Positions 46,079-55,243 of a stretch of DNA of 64,000 nucleotides are shown here, piece by piece. The number at the start of each line of letters is the position of its first letter. Position 1 is the first letter of the stretch. A model generated the notes under the pieces. That model saw only the letters and a program-made list of their open reading frames with translations. It was not told the origin of the DNA and did not search any database. This stretch comes from Deltaproteobacteria bacterium (GTDB taxonomy: Bacteria; Myxococcota; Kuafuiibacteriia; Kuafuiibacteriales; Kuafuiibacteriaceae), in the NCBI GenBank assembly GCA_016713425.1, contig JADJPE010000005.1, forward strand, positions 186,001 through 250,000, read 5' to 3'. The position numbers and the translations under genes are program-made.

Positions 46079-47827
46079 TCAGTCGATCTTGTCGACAGGC
46101 GGTCTCGGTTTAGGCGCATCCGGGGCATCGCCGTGGGCGTCGCTGTGGGCCCCGCTGTGGGCCCCGCCGGCCTCTTCTTCGATAAGGGCGATGAGCTGCG
46201 CCGCGTCCTCGGCGTCGATGAGATTGTGGCTGTGCGCCTTCTTGTAGGCGTCGCGTTCAACCTCTCGGAGGTGTCGGCGCACGGCAGACGCGCGAAGGGT
46301 CGCGGCCTTGATGAATTCAGGGTCGTTGGTGCGGGCGGCGAGATCCGCGACGATCTGCGTGCGCTCGGCTTCGAGTCCACGGGAGAGTTCCTTGAGACCG
46401 GGCAGATCGCGGGCACCTTCATCCACCATTTCGTGGATGGCGCCCTGTTTGGCATGAATGGCTTTTAGTCGCGCAAGTCGGATGGCGAGAAAACGCATCG
46501 CGTCGCTCCGTTCCGGGATCAAACCGAGCTTGCTCAGGAGAAAGCTGACCGTGGCGCCCTGCACGACCACCGAGAGGATGACGACGCCGAACGTCATGGC
46601 GATGAGCGTATCGCGCGAAGGGATCGTCGAGGGCAGACTGAGAACCAGGACCATGGACAGGCTGCCTCGAAGACCTCCCCACCACAGGACGGTGGCGCTG
46701 CGTTTGTCGAAGGGTTGGCCGATGCGTGCGAGAAACGGGAGCGGCAGGTAGACGGCCGCGGCGCGTGCTGCGAGCACCGCAGACCACGCGAGCACGATCA
46801 CCAACCACTTGTCGGCGAGCACGGTCAAGCTCACCTCGAGACCGAGCAGCAAAAACAGAATGCTGTTGATGAAGAATGCCGCGTACTCCCAAAAACCGAG
46901 CACCGCCACGCGTGTCTGAGGGCTCATTCCTCGGGTCTTGCCGATGTTCCCGACCAAGATGCCGGCGACGACGGTTGCTAGGACGCCAGAGACGTGAATG
47001 CGTTCGGCCACGAGAAACGCGCCGTAGGCGGTGACGACGGTCAGCGCGATCTCGATCAGGTGATCATCAAAGAGGCTGGTTGCCCAGCTAGCGAGAAGGC
47101 CCACCGCCGCGCCGACCAGGATGCCGCCCAGCGCGACGATGGCAAACTTCATGATGGCGCCCGGAATGTTGAGGTGGCCGCCGAGCACGACCTCGAGAAC
47201 GATGCCGAAGAGCACGATCGCCGTGCCGTCGTTCAAAAGACTCTCGCCTTCGACGAGTACGGCGAGGCGTTGCTCGACACCCAGTTGTTTGAAGAGCGCG
47301 ACGACCGAGATGGGATCGGTGGCCGCGATCATGGTGCCGAAGAGCAAGAGCTCCTGAAAAGAAATCGGTGTCTCGAGGTCGACAGCGAAGAACTCGAGCT
47401 TCAGGATCAGCGCGACGAGGAATGCGCCCACGAGGACGCCCGGAACCGCGAACGTCAGGAGTGAAGGCGCCATGCGACGAAAATCCTGGCCCGGCACGTG
47501 AATGGCGGCTTCGAAAAGGAGCGCCGGGAGAAACACGGTCATCAAGAGATCTTGCGTAAGGTGGATCGAGGGAACCCAACCCAGGCTGTGAAGTCCGATG
47601 CCTACGAGGACGAGCGCCACCGTGTACGGGAGGCGAAGACGCTGAGCGGCGAGCCCGACGAGTGTCGCGACCAGAAGAAGCGCAACGATGGCCTCGGTCG
47701 TGTGCGCGGAGGCGCCGACACTCGCAAGAGGCAGTTGATTCAAATCAGCCGTCATACCCGTCATACCCGTCATACCCGCCATACCCGCCATACCCGCCAT
47801 ACCCGCCATACCCGCCATACCCGTCAT
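46079..47827 (-). CDS. CPA1-family Na+/H+ antiporter
   Basis: A 582-residue cation/proton antiporter. About 12 membrane helices cover residues 45-455, with the family core FGTMIAATDPISVVALFKQLG (Asp-Pro transport site), LVEGESLLNDGTAIVLF and TVLWWGGLRGSLSMVLVLSLP. A cytoplasmic helical tail follows (about 460-582), with AHS/GDA-rich short repeats near the end. Start 47827 is preferred because GAAGG lies 10 nt upstream. Eight more in-frame ATGs follow every 9 bp in a repeat, down to MTADLNQ at 47755, so the real start is ambiguous. It diverges from the 1525-residue protein gene. Confidence 0.9.
   Translation of the reverse strand: MTGMAGMAGMAGMAGMAGMTGMTGMTADLNQLPLASVGASAHTTEAIVALLLVATLVGLAAQRLRLPYTVALVLVGIGLHSLGWVPSIHLTQDLLMTVFLPALLFEAAIHVPGQDFRRMAPSLLTFAVPGVLVGAFLVALILKLEFFAVDLETPISFQELLLFGTMIAATDPISVVALFKQLGVEQRLAVLVEGESLLNDGTAIVLFGIVLEVVLGGHLNIPGAIMKFAIVALGGILVGAAVGLLASWATSLFDDHLIEIALTVVTAYGAFLVAERIHVSGVLATVVAGILVGNIGKTRGMSPQTRVAVLGFWEYAAFFINSILFLLLGLEVSLTVLADKWLVIVLAWSAVLAARAAAVYLPLPFLARIGQPFDKRSATVLWWGGLRGSLSMVLVLSLPSTIPSRDTLIAMTFGVVILSVVVQGATVSFLLSKLGLIPERSDAMRFLAIRLARLKAIHAKQGAIHEMVDEGARDLPGLKELSRGLEAERTQIVADLAARTNDPEFIKAATLRASAVRRHLREVERDAYKKAHSHNLIDAEDAAQLIALIEEEAGGAHSGAHSDAHGDAPDAPKPRPPVDKID
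47753..47827 (-). repeat. 9-bp tandem repeat with in-frame ATGs at the antiporter start
   Basis: Eight copies plus a partial one of a 9-bp unit (minus strand ATGRCGGGT) give nine ATG codons in frame (Met-Ala/Thr-Gly repeat). It lies exactly where translation begins. Each ATG is preceded by GGGT, a weak ribosome-site-like sequence. Confidence 0.9.
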
Positions 47828-47913
47828 ACACAGTGTGCCTTCGCCCAAGGCTCCCGCCTCGCCGCTCGAGCGGTTGGATCGGCCTGAGCGGCTGGAAGAT
47901 AAGCTGGATAACC

Positions 47914-50900
47914 GTGGATTGTCGATCTCGCGACGGCGCTGCGATTGTGCGAAAAGGGCTGGCGGTGGACGGGTCGCAAGGCGAGGGACTTCGGTGGTTC
48001 GAGACGATGCTCCGAAATCAAGGCATCGATACGGAGCGTCCGATGGAGGCCGCACGAATGCTCGTCGAGCATGCCCGCGCGGGCGCCGAGTCTGGCGAGC
48101 CGGCCCGGCACTCCGCGCCGGCTCTAGAACCTACGACGCCCACGACGCCCACGACGCCCACGGAACCCACGGAACCCTGGGAAGCCACCGACCCGGCACA
48201 GACATGGCTTCGTGCGCTCTTGCGGTATGTCGAGCGACTGCACCGTTATCGGTCGATCAAGCGTGGAGCACGCGACGAGCGTGAGGTCTCGCTCTGGTCG
48301 CCGATCCACTTCGTCGTCGGCTACGTCGCACGCGTAAATACGCAGGGGACGGTCTTCGACCACCACCTCGACCGCGTGGCTCAGCTCTTTGAGGACATGG
48401 ACCGCGCCGGCATCGATCTGGTGCGGACGGAGCAGTACGGGCTACGTTTTGCGGCCGTGGCGTGCCAGGGCGCCCCCGAGGCTTTCACGCAGTGTTTGAC
48501 GTTCGCGGAGGCGATGGTCCAGGGCGGGCTGGATCCGGGGTGGTTTCTCCAGTTGACGTTGCCAAAGCTGTGGCTTCGAGCGCCGGTGGTGATCGTCTTC
48601 GAGCGCCGGTGCCGGGCCGTGCACGAGCTTGGGCGATCGCTCCGGGAGAGAAAGCATTCGGTCGGCTATCCCGTTGCCGTGGGCTTAGCAGCGCTCGCGG
48701 AATACGGGCAAGACGTCGAGACGCATTGGGATGTCTGGTTGGGGGGGCTTGCGACGGTGACAAGATCGCTTTCTCAGCCCTACGCGGTATTCGAACATGG
48801 CCTGTCGATACTTGCTTTGGCTCAGCTCTCCGGCGACGAGCTCATGGCGGCGTTCGAGGTGGTGAGCGCGCTCGCCGACCACGGCATAGACCCGACCCCC
48901 ACGATGCAGCGCGTCCTGAGTTCGGCGACGGACATCGACCTCGCCTCGCGCCTCGCGAATCGGGGCATCGATCCCCAGTTCGTGCTGACCGCCGGCTGGG
49001 CTGCGTTTTCGTCCCTGGGCTGGATGGCGGATGATGGTGAGCGGCTCCTTGCGCTGGCTGAGGCGGTTCACGCCGGCGGGTTTTCGACGCGCAGGCTCTT
49101 CGAGTACGGTCTTCGAACGCTGGTGGAACTCGAGCCGCACTACCCAGGCGTGGCGGCCCAGGGGCTCGCGTTGGCCGAACTCATGGCTCGTCGGGGGCTC
49201 GAACCGGGCGTGACGCTGTACTTCGGTCTGTCGCGGGTCCACGTGGTTGCGTCCAGGTGGCCGTTCGTCATGGGGGAGAGCCTCGTGCTGGCCACGCGGT
49301 TGACCGAACTCGGCGTGGATCCCCAGGCGACGTTGTCCTACGCGGTTCGTCCGATCGCCGAGATCGCTCGCGGTGACCGGAGCGAGTTCGAGAAGTTGTC
49401 GAGTGCGTTGACGGCCTTGATGTCGCGACTGAAGGCGATGGGCGTCAAGACAGAGGATGTGCTCTTTCACGATCTCCGGGGCCTGGTCGAGGCCGGCGGA
49501 GAGTCGAAGGCTTTCATTGAGCTCATCCGCCAGCTGAGCGACCTTCTTGCGGTGTGGAGCGCCGAAACGCTGGCGTTCGACGCACTCGTGACCAAGGCTC
49601 TCCCCGCCGCGCTGCTGAAGGCGATAGGAAGACCGTGGGTCCTCTCCATGGCTTTCGAGGTCGTGACGGAGCTTGCGCGCAAGCGGCGGGCCGAAGATGC
49701 GCTCGTGTTGCTGGACTCGGGTGTTGAGAACGCTCTCTTGCTTGCGGGTCTGGACGCCGCTGAGTTCCGACGGGTTCTCGACGCTTTCTGTCGGGGATAT
49801 CGGGTGTTGCCGGCGGACGTGCTTTCGCGCGCGACGATCGCGGTTCGCACGATCGCGGTTCGGGCGATCGCGGACTCCAGCGCAGCCCGCCATGCGGGGC
49901 TGCCGCGCCCAGCGCCTGACGTCGGGGAGAGCGGCCGCGTCGATCTCATCACGACGATCGATCGAACGTTCGAAATTCTTGCGAGGTCGCTGGCGGCGAA
50001 CACCGACGACACCGACACCAACGTCGCCGATACTGACGGCACCAATACTGACGGCACCGACACCAACGTCGCCGTTACTGATGTCGCCGGCGCCCGCCCT
50101 GACGTCTCACCGGTTCAAGACGACGTCTCCGACATGCTCCCGGCCCTCGCTTCGATGGCGGACAGCCCCGAGGCTTTCGGGGAGCTTATCCAGGCGGCGA
50201 GGGCGGAGACTTCGGCGCTCGAGCCGACGCTCAGGCCGGCGTGGCGGTCCAGTGGGCTTCACGCCATCGCGCAGGTCACTCCACGAAACCCGGCGGCGGC
50301 GCGTAGGCTCATGCATACGCTGGTGACACAGACGCGAAATTGGGGCGCCCACGCCGCGTGGATCTTCTGGTCGGCGGGTCCGGCCGTTGCACCCGTCGTC
50401 CAAGATGATGCGGTCGCATTCGTCGAGGTGTTGAACCTTCTGGCCCAGATGGCGCCCGCCCTCGATTGCACGCCCAGTGCCCCTAAGGTCGTGCTCGCAC
50501 TCGCGGCGGCGGCGCGGGATGGCCCCGGGTGTGCTTTCCTGTGCGGGAGCCTCGGGGCGGCGCTATCCCGCCTCGAATCGAGTCACGACCTCATCGATGG
50601 ACTGTCCCAGATTCGACCGCTGGTCGAGCGCCAATCCGAGGTGTGGCCTCGAGTCGTTGCGCCCACGCTCGAATCTCATCGCCAGCGCGCGGGTACGATG
50701 CTCCGTGCAATCTCTCGCATCGACGGGCGTGCCCTTGCAGGTGAGGATGATCTCGATGTCCTTCGAATCCTCGTGACGCAGCTCGGTGTGCGTGCCCTTG
50801 ATGCCGTGCAGAGTTTGATCGTGCCGGCGGTGCGAAGTGGTACGATCGAGCGGCTCTCGCAGCACCGTGAACGACTGAATCAGTTCGTCGAGGAGGTTGG

Positions 50901-52491
50901 CTTTTTTGATGACGCCATCTACCGACGATTCGTCGAGATTCGACGGGAAACGTCGGTCTCCGAGATCGAGAAGAGCACCCAGGTTGCCGCGCTCAAGGCG
51001 GAGATCGACGCCCTCACGCAGTCGATTCGAGACGGTGAACTGAGCCCCGCTCAGGAGTCCAGCGGCCTGTTGGGGATCGCGCTGGTTCACGTGTTCCCTC
51101 CATCGGTCTCGGTGGCGCGGCCGTCGTACGAGGCGCTCTATCGGAGTCTGGCGGACCGACCTGAAGACACTGAGCGGTGGGACGCCGGGCTCCTTCAGCG
51201 AAGGCCAGTGCGGATCGCGCGCGGCGGATGGCAGCTGTTGAATGATTCTGAGTTCGATCTGAGCCCTTGGCGGTTCATCCTCCAGTGTCTCGAGGGTTCG
51301 TCTGCGGTCGAGGACACGCCGCCCGCAACGCTCGGCTGGGCGCTTCTTTGCGCCTGGGTCGAAGGACGGATTGCGCGGCCGGCGGTCAAGGTCGATTCGG
51401 TGAGCCGCCTCCTCAAGACCCTTCGGACCCGTCGCCCCATCGATGCGGCGACTTCGTTCGATGTGCATGTGGCGCGTGACCTGATCGCCCTCCGTGACCT
51501 GGCCTCGGACGACTTGCGTGATCGAGTCGAAGAATGCCTGCTGGCGGCTCGCGCCGAAGACGGCGAGCGCTATCGTCGTCTGGTGGATGCCAAGCTCGCG
51601 CCCGCCGCTCGGGTGGGAACGAGGCTGGTCAGGAACGTGTTTCGAACCCTCGAAGCTTGGCGAGATGGCCGCATCGACGACCAGCAGGGGACACGACGGG
51701 TTGTGGGCCAGCTTCAGAGGTTCGCGGTCGACGAGGACCTCATCGGGCGACTTCGCGCGGCATGCTCGGTGGAAGAAGTGTCGGCCGTCTTGACATCGGT
51801 GGCCGCTGGGGGCGGACAGCCGAGCCGGGAACGGGCTGACGCGACGGAGGTACAACGAGTTCATGGCGATCTCGTCGGGCAAGAGATTGAGGCGATGCGT
51901 CAGACGCTCTTTGGAAGCTCGGCCGTGCCAGGATGTGTCGTGTTTCGGGCGGGCGCGGACAGCACGGTGCTCACGTTCGAGGTGACGAAGCGACGCGCAC
52001 ACGCGGCCGTAGGCTTTTCGGAAGGTGTTTGTATCGTGTTCGACGTGCGGCTTTGGAACAATCCCCGCTTTCTTCAGCTGATCTTCTGGGGCGAACACGG
52101 GCAAGCGATGGGCGGCGCTCATCTACTCGTCGTGGATGACGAGCACGGTTCCTATCTTGCGCTTCCCGGGATCAATCCGACCCAAGAGCTCTTGGCGCTC
52201 GTGGATGTCGACGAGCTTCTCGACGCGGTGTTGGACCACGCTTGGCGATTGGCCGATGCGTGGGCGCTTCATGGCGTATGGGTTCCCGTGATGAGGTCCA
52301 TTCACTCGAATCGGCAGGCGATTCATGAGGCGGTGGCCCGTCGAAACTGGCTGGTTCAGCGCACGAAGGGCCACGCCTTCAGCTACTCACCCTACGCCTA
52401 CTCGTTCTCGGATGTCTTTGCCGTCCCGAGGCCAGTGCGCACCTCGGAGTCTCGGGCGCTCTTGAAGCACGAGTCGGAGCCCCGCCGATGA
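47914..52491 (+). CDS. Very large helical-repeat protein of unknown function
   Basis: 1525 residues from GTG 47914 (GTG 47965 is an alternative); an open frame upstream only translates the antiporter repeat. No known family was recognised. The N-terminal 60 residues are followed by a Thr/Pro run (TPTTPTTPTEPTEP). From about 100 to 650 the sequence is nearly all helical, with a repeat of about 75-85 residues (A-L-A-x-L-x-x-RGI-DP-x-x-x-L-x-x-GL-x-x-L), like ARM/HEAT or SEL1-type solenoids. A Thr-Asp-Asn-Val repeat linker lies near 690-720. A second helical part follows to about 1330. The last 180 residues are different (GGAHLLVVDDEHGSYLALPG, SNRQAIHEAVARR) and read like a GNAT-type fold, a weak inference. 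No signal peptide. Its end overlaps the PLD lipoprotein gene by 4 bp, so the two are coupled. Confidence 0.8.
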   Translation: MDCRSRDGAAIVRKGLAVDGSQGEGLRWFETMLRNQGIDTERPMEAARMLVEHARAGAESGEPARHSAPALEPTTPTTPTTPTEPTEPWEATDPAQTWLRALLRYVERLHRYRSIKRGARDEREVSLWSPIHFVVGYVARVNTQGTVFDHHLDRVAQLFEDMDRAGIDLVRTEQYGLRFAAVACQGAPEAFTQCLTFAEAMVQGGLDPGWFLQLTLPKLWLRAPVVIVFERRCRAVHELGRSLRERKHSVGYPVAVGLAALAEYGQDVETHWDVWLGGLATVTRSLSQPYAVFEHGLSILALAQLSGDELMAAFEVVSALADHGIDPTPTMQRVLSSATDIDLASRLANRGIDPQFVLTAGWAAFSSLGWMADDGERLLALAEAVHAGGFSTRRLFEYGLRTLVELEPHYPGVAAQGLALAELMARRGLEPGVTLYFGLSRVHVVASRWPFVMGESLVLATRLTELGVDPQATLSYAVRPIAEIARGDRSEFEKLSSALTALMSRLKAMGVKTEDVLFHDLRGLVEAGGESKAFIELIRQLSDLLAVWSAETLAFDALVTKALPAALLKAIGRPWVLSMAFEVVTELARKRRAEDALVLLDSGVENALLLAGLDAAEFRRVLDAFCRGYRVLPADVLSRATIAVRTIAVRAIADSSAARHAGLPRPAPDVGESGRVDLITTIDRTFEILARSLAANTDDTDTNVADTDGTNTDGTDTNVAVTDVAGARPDVSPVQDDVSDMLPALASMADSPEAFGELIQAARAETSALEPTLRPAWRSSGLHAIAQVTPRNPAAARRLMHTLVTQTRNWGAHAAWIFWSAGPAVAPVVQDDAVAFVEVLNLLAQMAPALDCTPSAPKVVLALAAAARDGPGCAFLCGSLGAALSRLESSHDLIDGLSQIRPLVERQSEVWPRVVAPTLESHRQRAGTMLRAISRIDGRALAGEDDLDVLRILVTQLGVRALDAVQSLIVPAVRSGTIERLSQHRERLNQFVEEVGFFDDAIYRRFVEIRRETSVSEIEKSTQVAALKAEIDALTQSIRDGELSPAQESSGLLGIALVHVFPPSVSVARPSYEALYRSLADRPEDTERWDAGLLQRRPVRIARGGWQLLNDSEFDLSPWRFILQCLEGSSAVEDTPPATLGWALLCAWVEGRIARPAVKVDSVSRLLKTLRTRRPIDAATSFDVHVARDLIALRDLASDDLRDRVEECLLAARAEDGERYRRLVDAKLAPAARVGTRLVRNVFRTLEAWRDGRIDDQQGTRRVVGQLQRFAVDEDLIGRLRAACSVEEVSAVLTSVAAGGGQPSRERADATEVQRVHGDLVGQEIEAMRQTLFGSSAVPGCVVFRAGADSTVLTFEVTKRRAHAAVGFSEGVCIVFDVRLWNNPRFLQLIFWGEHGQAMGGAHLLVVDDEHGSYLALPGINPTQELLALVDVDELLDAVLDHAWRLADAWALHGVWVPVMRSIHSNRQAIHEAVARRNWLVQRTKGHAFSYSPYAYSFSDVFAVPRPVRTSESRALLKHESEPRR

Positions 52492-54062
52492 ATGGGGCCG
52501 TGCGTGTTCTGGTCTACGCGATGGCAGGCGGCGTGTTTTTCGGCGCGTGCCAGAAACGGACCTTCGAGACGACCAATCCTCCCCCGGCCGCCGAGTCGTC
52601 GGCTGAGACGTCGACTGAGACGTCGACTGAGACGTCGACTGAGACGTCGACTGAGACGTCGACTGAGACGTCGACTGGGACGTCGGCTGAGACGTTGGTG
52701 CTGCCAGCGACGGGCGCTCTACCGCTGAGAAGGCAGCGCCCTGGTGCGAACGTCCAAATTCGCTCGACGTTGGGGGAAGACTTTCGGTTTCGTTGTAGCC
52801 CCCTCGATGAGGTCAAGTGTGGTGGCGTTTTCCCAGTGCGAACAGTGAACGATACCCTTCGAACTGAAGTCGCCGTGGTCCGTTCGGGGGAGGACGCCTT
52901 TCGCCTCCGGGTTGCGTCGATCGCTGAAGCGAAGCGCTCGATTCGCGTCCAGGCCCTCATCTTTAGAGGAGACGAGGCCGGACTTCATTTGAGCGGACTG
53001 CTGAAGAAGAGGAAGGCAGAAGGCCTTGATGTTCGAATCATCGTCGACGCGGTCTCAAACCGCGATTGGCAAACGCAGTGGATGTACTTCGACCTCAAGC
53101 AGCACGGGATCGAGGTTGAAGGATACGAAGCGCTCTATCTTCAGCCGCTGACGGCAGAGATCAAAGCGAGTGACCCTCTGCGCGCCAACAAGCGCTTTCA
53201 TGACAAGCTGTGGATCGTCGACGGTGAAGACTCCGAAGCCGGGTTGGGCATCATGGGTGGCCTAAACGTGGCCAATGAATATTTTCGCGTAGGGAACGGT
53301 GCCCTCGGTCGATGGCGGGACCAGGACGTCGTGGTCCGTGGACAAATCCTTAAGGACCTCGTTGCGGCGTTCGACCGGAACTACACCTTCTTCAAGGATA
53401 TCAAAGCCCGCCGCCCGGAGCTCCTCAATCCGGACAACGCATGGAACCTTGCGCGGAGCGTACTCGAGAACATTGGGACGATCGAGGTGCCTACCTGGAT
53501 GGACGAAACGGTCGGGCGGCGGATCGCGTCGGTCCTGAAGACGCAACCCAAGCTCCAGTTTAGCCCAGCCTCTGCTCGACTCGTCCAGAGTCGACCAAGA
53601 TTCGGTGAAGACTACATCAAACAAACCTACCTGAGCATGATCTCGAACGCAGAGAAGGAGATCTTCATCGCGAATGCGTATTTCATCCCGCCGCGCACGC
53701 TCATTGAAGCGATTCGGGCGGCCGCTCAGCGTGGCGTGCGGGTTGTGATTGTCACCAACAGCCCACAGACGAACGATATTCGCCAGGTCGCGTTGGTGTC
53801 GCGGTACAGCTACGCGGAGCTCCTTGGGAGCGGCAAGGTTGGGAGCGGCAAGGGACAGGGTCTTCAGGCCGAGACGCAACGCATCGAGATTCGAGAATGG
53901 CAAGGGCCCGTCGTACAAGAACTGCGCGACATGTTCCTGAGAGAATACGTGCCGCGGAGTCGGCTGATCTCGGGCCTGGAGGCTGAGAGTTTTCGCGCGA
54001 CCCATGACTTGGGCGATACCTTCGAAATGCTCTATTCACTGAAGCTGAGGTCTTGGCTCTGA
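52488..54062 (+). CDS. Phospholipase-D-like lipoprotein, one HKD motif visible
   Basis: A 524-residue exported protein. The lipobox is FFGAC with Cys21. A 4-residue repeat (TETS, 12-bp unit) fills the linker. The PLD domain begins near 140; the first HKD is RFHDKLWIVDG (His-x-Lys-x4-Asp), followed by GIMGGLNVANEYF. The second half has the expected FIANAYFIPPRTLIEAIRAAAQRGVRVVIVTNSPQTND. But the second HKD motif is missing: IEIREWQG joins directly to PVVQELRDMFLREYV, where about 40-60 residues are usually found. So it may be inactive, need a dimer, or have suffered an internal deletion. The ATG overlaps the previous gene (ATGA), with GGAG 8 nt upstream. Confidence 0.88.
   Translation: MNGAVRVLVYAMAGGVFFGACQKRTFETTNPPPAAESSAETSTETSTETSTETSTETSTETSTGTSAETLVLPATGALPLRRQRPGANVQIRSTLGEDFRFRCSPLDEVKCGGVFPVRTVNDTLRTEVAVVRSGEDAFRLRVASIAEAKRSIRVQALIFRGDEAGLHLSGLLKKRKAEGLDVRIIVDAVSNRDWQTQWMYFDLKQHGIEVEGYEALYLQPLTAEIKASDPLRANKRFHDKLWIVDGEDSEAGLGIMGGLNVANEYFRVGNGALGRWRDQDVVVRGQILKDLVAAFDRNYTFFKDIKARRPELLNPDNAWNLARSVLENIGTIEVPTWMDETVGRRIASVLKTQPKLQFSPASARLVQSRPRFGEDYIKQTYLSMISNAEKEIFIANAYFIPPRTLIEAIRAAAQRGVRVVIVTNSPQTNDIRQVALVSRYSYAELLGSGKVGSGKGQGLQAETQRIEIREWQGPVVQELRDMFLREYVPRSRLISGLEAESFRATHDLGDTFEMLYSLKLRSWL
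52602..52697 (+). repeat. 12-bp tandem repeat, 8 copies, in the lipoprotein linker
   Basis: Eight units of 12 bp (ACTGAGACGTCG) encode TETS. Five central copies are identical, and the outer ones vary. Confidence 0.95.
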
Positions 54063-54367
54063 CTCTGAAGCCAAGGTTCAGATCGAACGGCGTGGTCATG
54101 TGCGTGGCGATCGTGTCGCCGATCTTTGTCGGATGCGCTCCGTGACCGCGACGGTCGGAATCGCGTGTGGCGTCGTCGCGCGTGGCGTCGTCGCGTGTGG
54201 CGTCGTCGGTCGTGAATGCGGGTTGATCGGTCCCGTCTTGTCCTCTCAATCCGACACAGTGCCGGGACGATGGGTCGACGCTGTGGGGCTGGGTCGCCGA
54301 CCGGGCGTGCGTGACGTGGTTTTCAATCGCCTTATGCGTGGCCTGAGATTTGCAGCCCAGGCCAGAC
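54063..54367. other. Gap before the orphan gene; possible remnant of a lipoprotein gene
   Basis: 305 bp with no supported gene. A short frame from GTG 54090 reads VVMCVAIVSPIFVGCAP and then hits a TGA; this looks like a lipoprotein signal peptide. After the stop the same frame continues with three copies of a 15-bp repeat (about 54165-54208). Other frames here give only low-complexity repeats. It may be a decayed lipoprotein gene. Confidence 0.35.
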
Positions 54368-55243
54368 ATGTTTGGTACTCTTGCGACAGGTATCACACAG
54401 GCCGTTGAGGCAGGGAGGCTCCGCCCCGAGGACCTGAGGCCGAGCAACGCCGGCAGGGATTTCTACGAACCGCCCACGACATCAGCTTTGCCGGAGATCG
54501 ACGACTCCGGGTGGAAGGCGTTGCCGGTCAACGTGTGCCCGAAACCTTCCGACGCTGCCTCTCGCGAGGAACAACGGATCGTGCGCCAACAGAGGTTCAA
54601 TGCCGAAGGTCAACACCGTCGTCAGGCCCTCACGCCTCCAGGGATCGCGCCACAGGACTGGAACAAGATGAAGGGGCTTGGGTTCACGTTTAACGGTGGT
54701 GACGGTACGGTCAAGCTGGCGGGAGAGAGTGTTTTTCTCTGGCACAAGGGCAACACCTTCGCGGCGGAGTTCGGTACGAAGGAGGATGGCTCCAAGAAGC
54801 TCACGCTGACGCAGTCTTTCCCCGGGCAGCAGGGTGACGAGGTCTATCGCTCGGCCTCATTCGAAATCGAGTCGAATACATCCGTGAAGCCCAGCGGGGT
54901 GAGCCTCGGCAACCGGATGAGACGTGGGCAACTGGCGGACGCGCGCGAAGTCGAACGCCCCTACAACGTGACCCAAGTGTGGCTCGAGGATGTCGAGGCG
55001 CAGCGGTTCCTTGAGGAGAATGGCTATTCCTTGTCGTTGGCGCGAGGCTGCAGCGGCGCGGCTTTTCTCGTGGTCGACGGACCTTTGGGCACAAGCGCTC
55101 CGATTGCGGAGAACGCGCGGATCAGCAGCAGTCAGGAAGCGTTCGGCCTTGAGTTGTCGTTCGAAGGGTTGAACGGGGATGAGAATCGGATGTTTCTGCC
55201 CCATGCGGGTCTGAAGCCGGCCATTGAGGGTCTCGGTCGATAG
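54368..55243 (+). CDS. Uncharacterised protein upstream of jetABCD
   Basis: A 291-residue protein, not recognised. ATG 54368 is used; the frame opens six codons earlier. No signal peptide, membrane span or known motif is seen. The N-terminal 90 residues are polar and Pro-rich (RPEDLRPSNAGRDFYEPPTTSA). From about 95 a beta-rich region begins (GLGFTFNGGDGTVKLAGESVFLWHKG, DGSKKLTLTQSFPGQQGDEVY), then an Ile/Val-poor segment and VWLEDVEAQRFLEENGYSLSLA, which could be a small alpha/beta domain. It is separated from jetA by 342 bp, so it is probably not part of that operon. It may be secreted by a non-Sec route, as the similar-looking 490-residue protein may be. Confidence 0.68.
   Translation: MFGTLATGITQAVEAGRLRPEDLRPSNAGRDFYEPPTTSALPEIDDSGWKALPVNVCPKPSDAASREEQRIVRQQRFNAEGQHRRQALTPPGIAPQDWNKMKGLGFTFNGGDGTVKLAGESVFLWHKGNTFAAEFGTKEDGSKKLTLTQSFPGQQGDEVYRSASFEIESNTSVKPSGVSLGNRMRRGQLADAREVERPYNVTQVWLEDVEAQRFLEENGYSLSLARGCSGAAFLVVDGPLGTSAPIAENARISSSQEAFGLELSFEGLNGDENRMFLPHAGLKPAIEGLGR

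Noticed and set aside
47753..47827. Possible CRISPR array
   Set aside because: Units are 9 bp with no spacers; none of the repeat arrays in the window has the repeat-spacer layout.
54100..54408. 102-codon plus-strand frame before the orphan gene
   Set aside because: Its translation is dominated by a 15-bp repeat and overlaps the start of the next gene; no family features.
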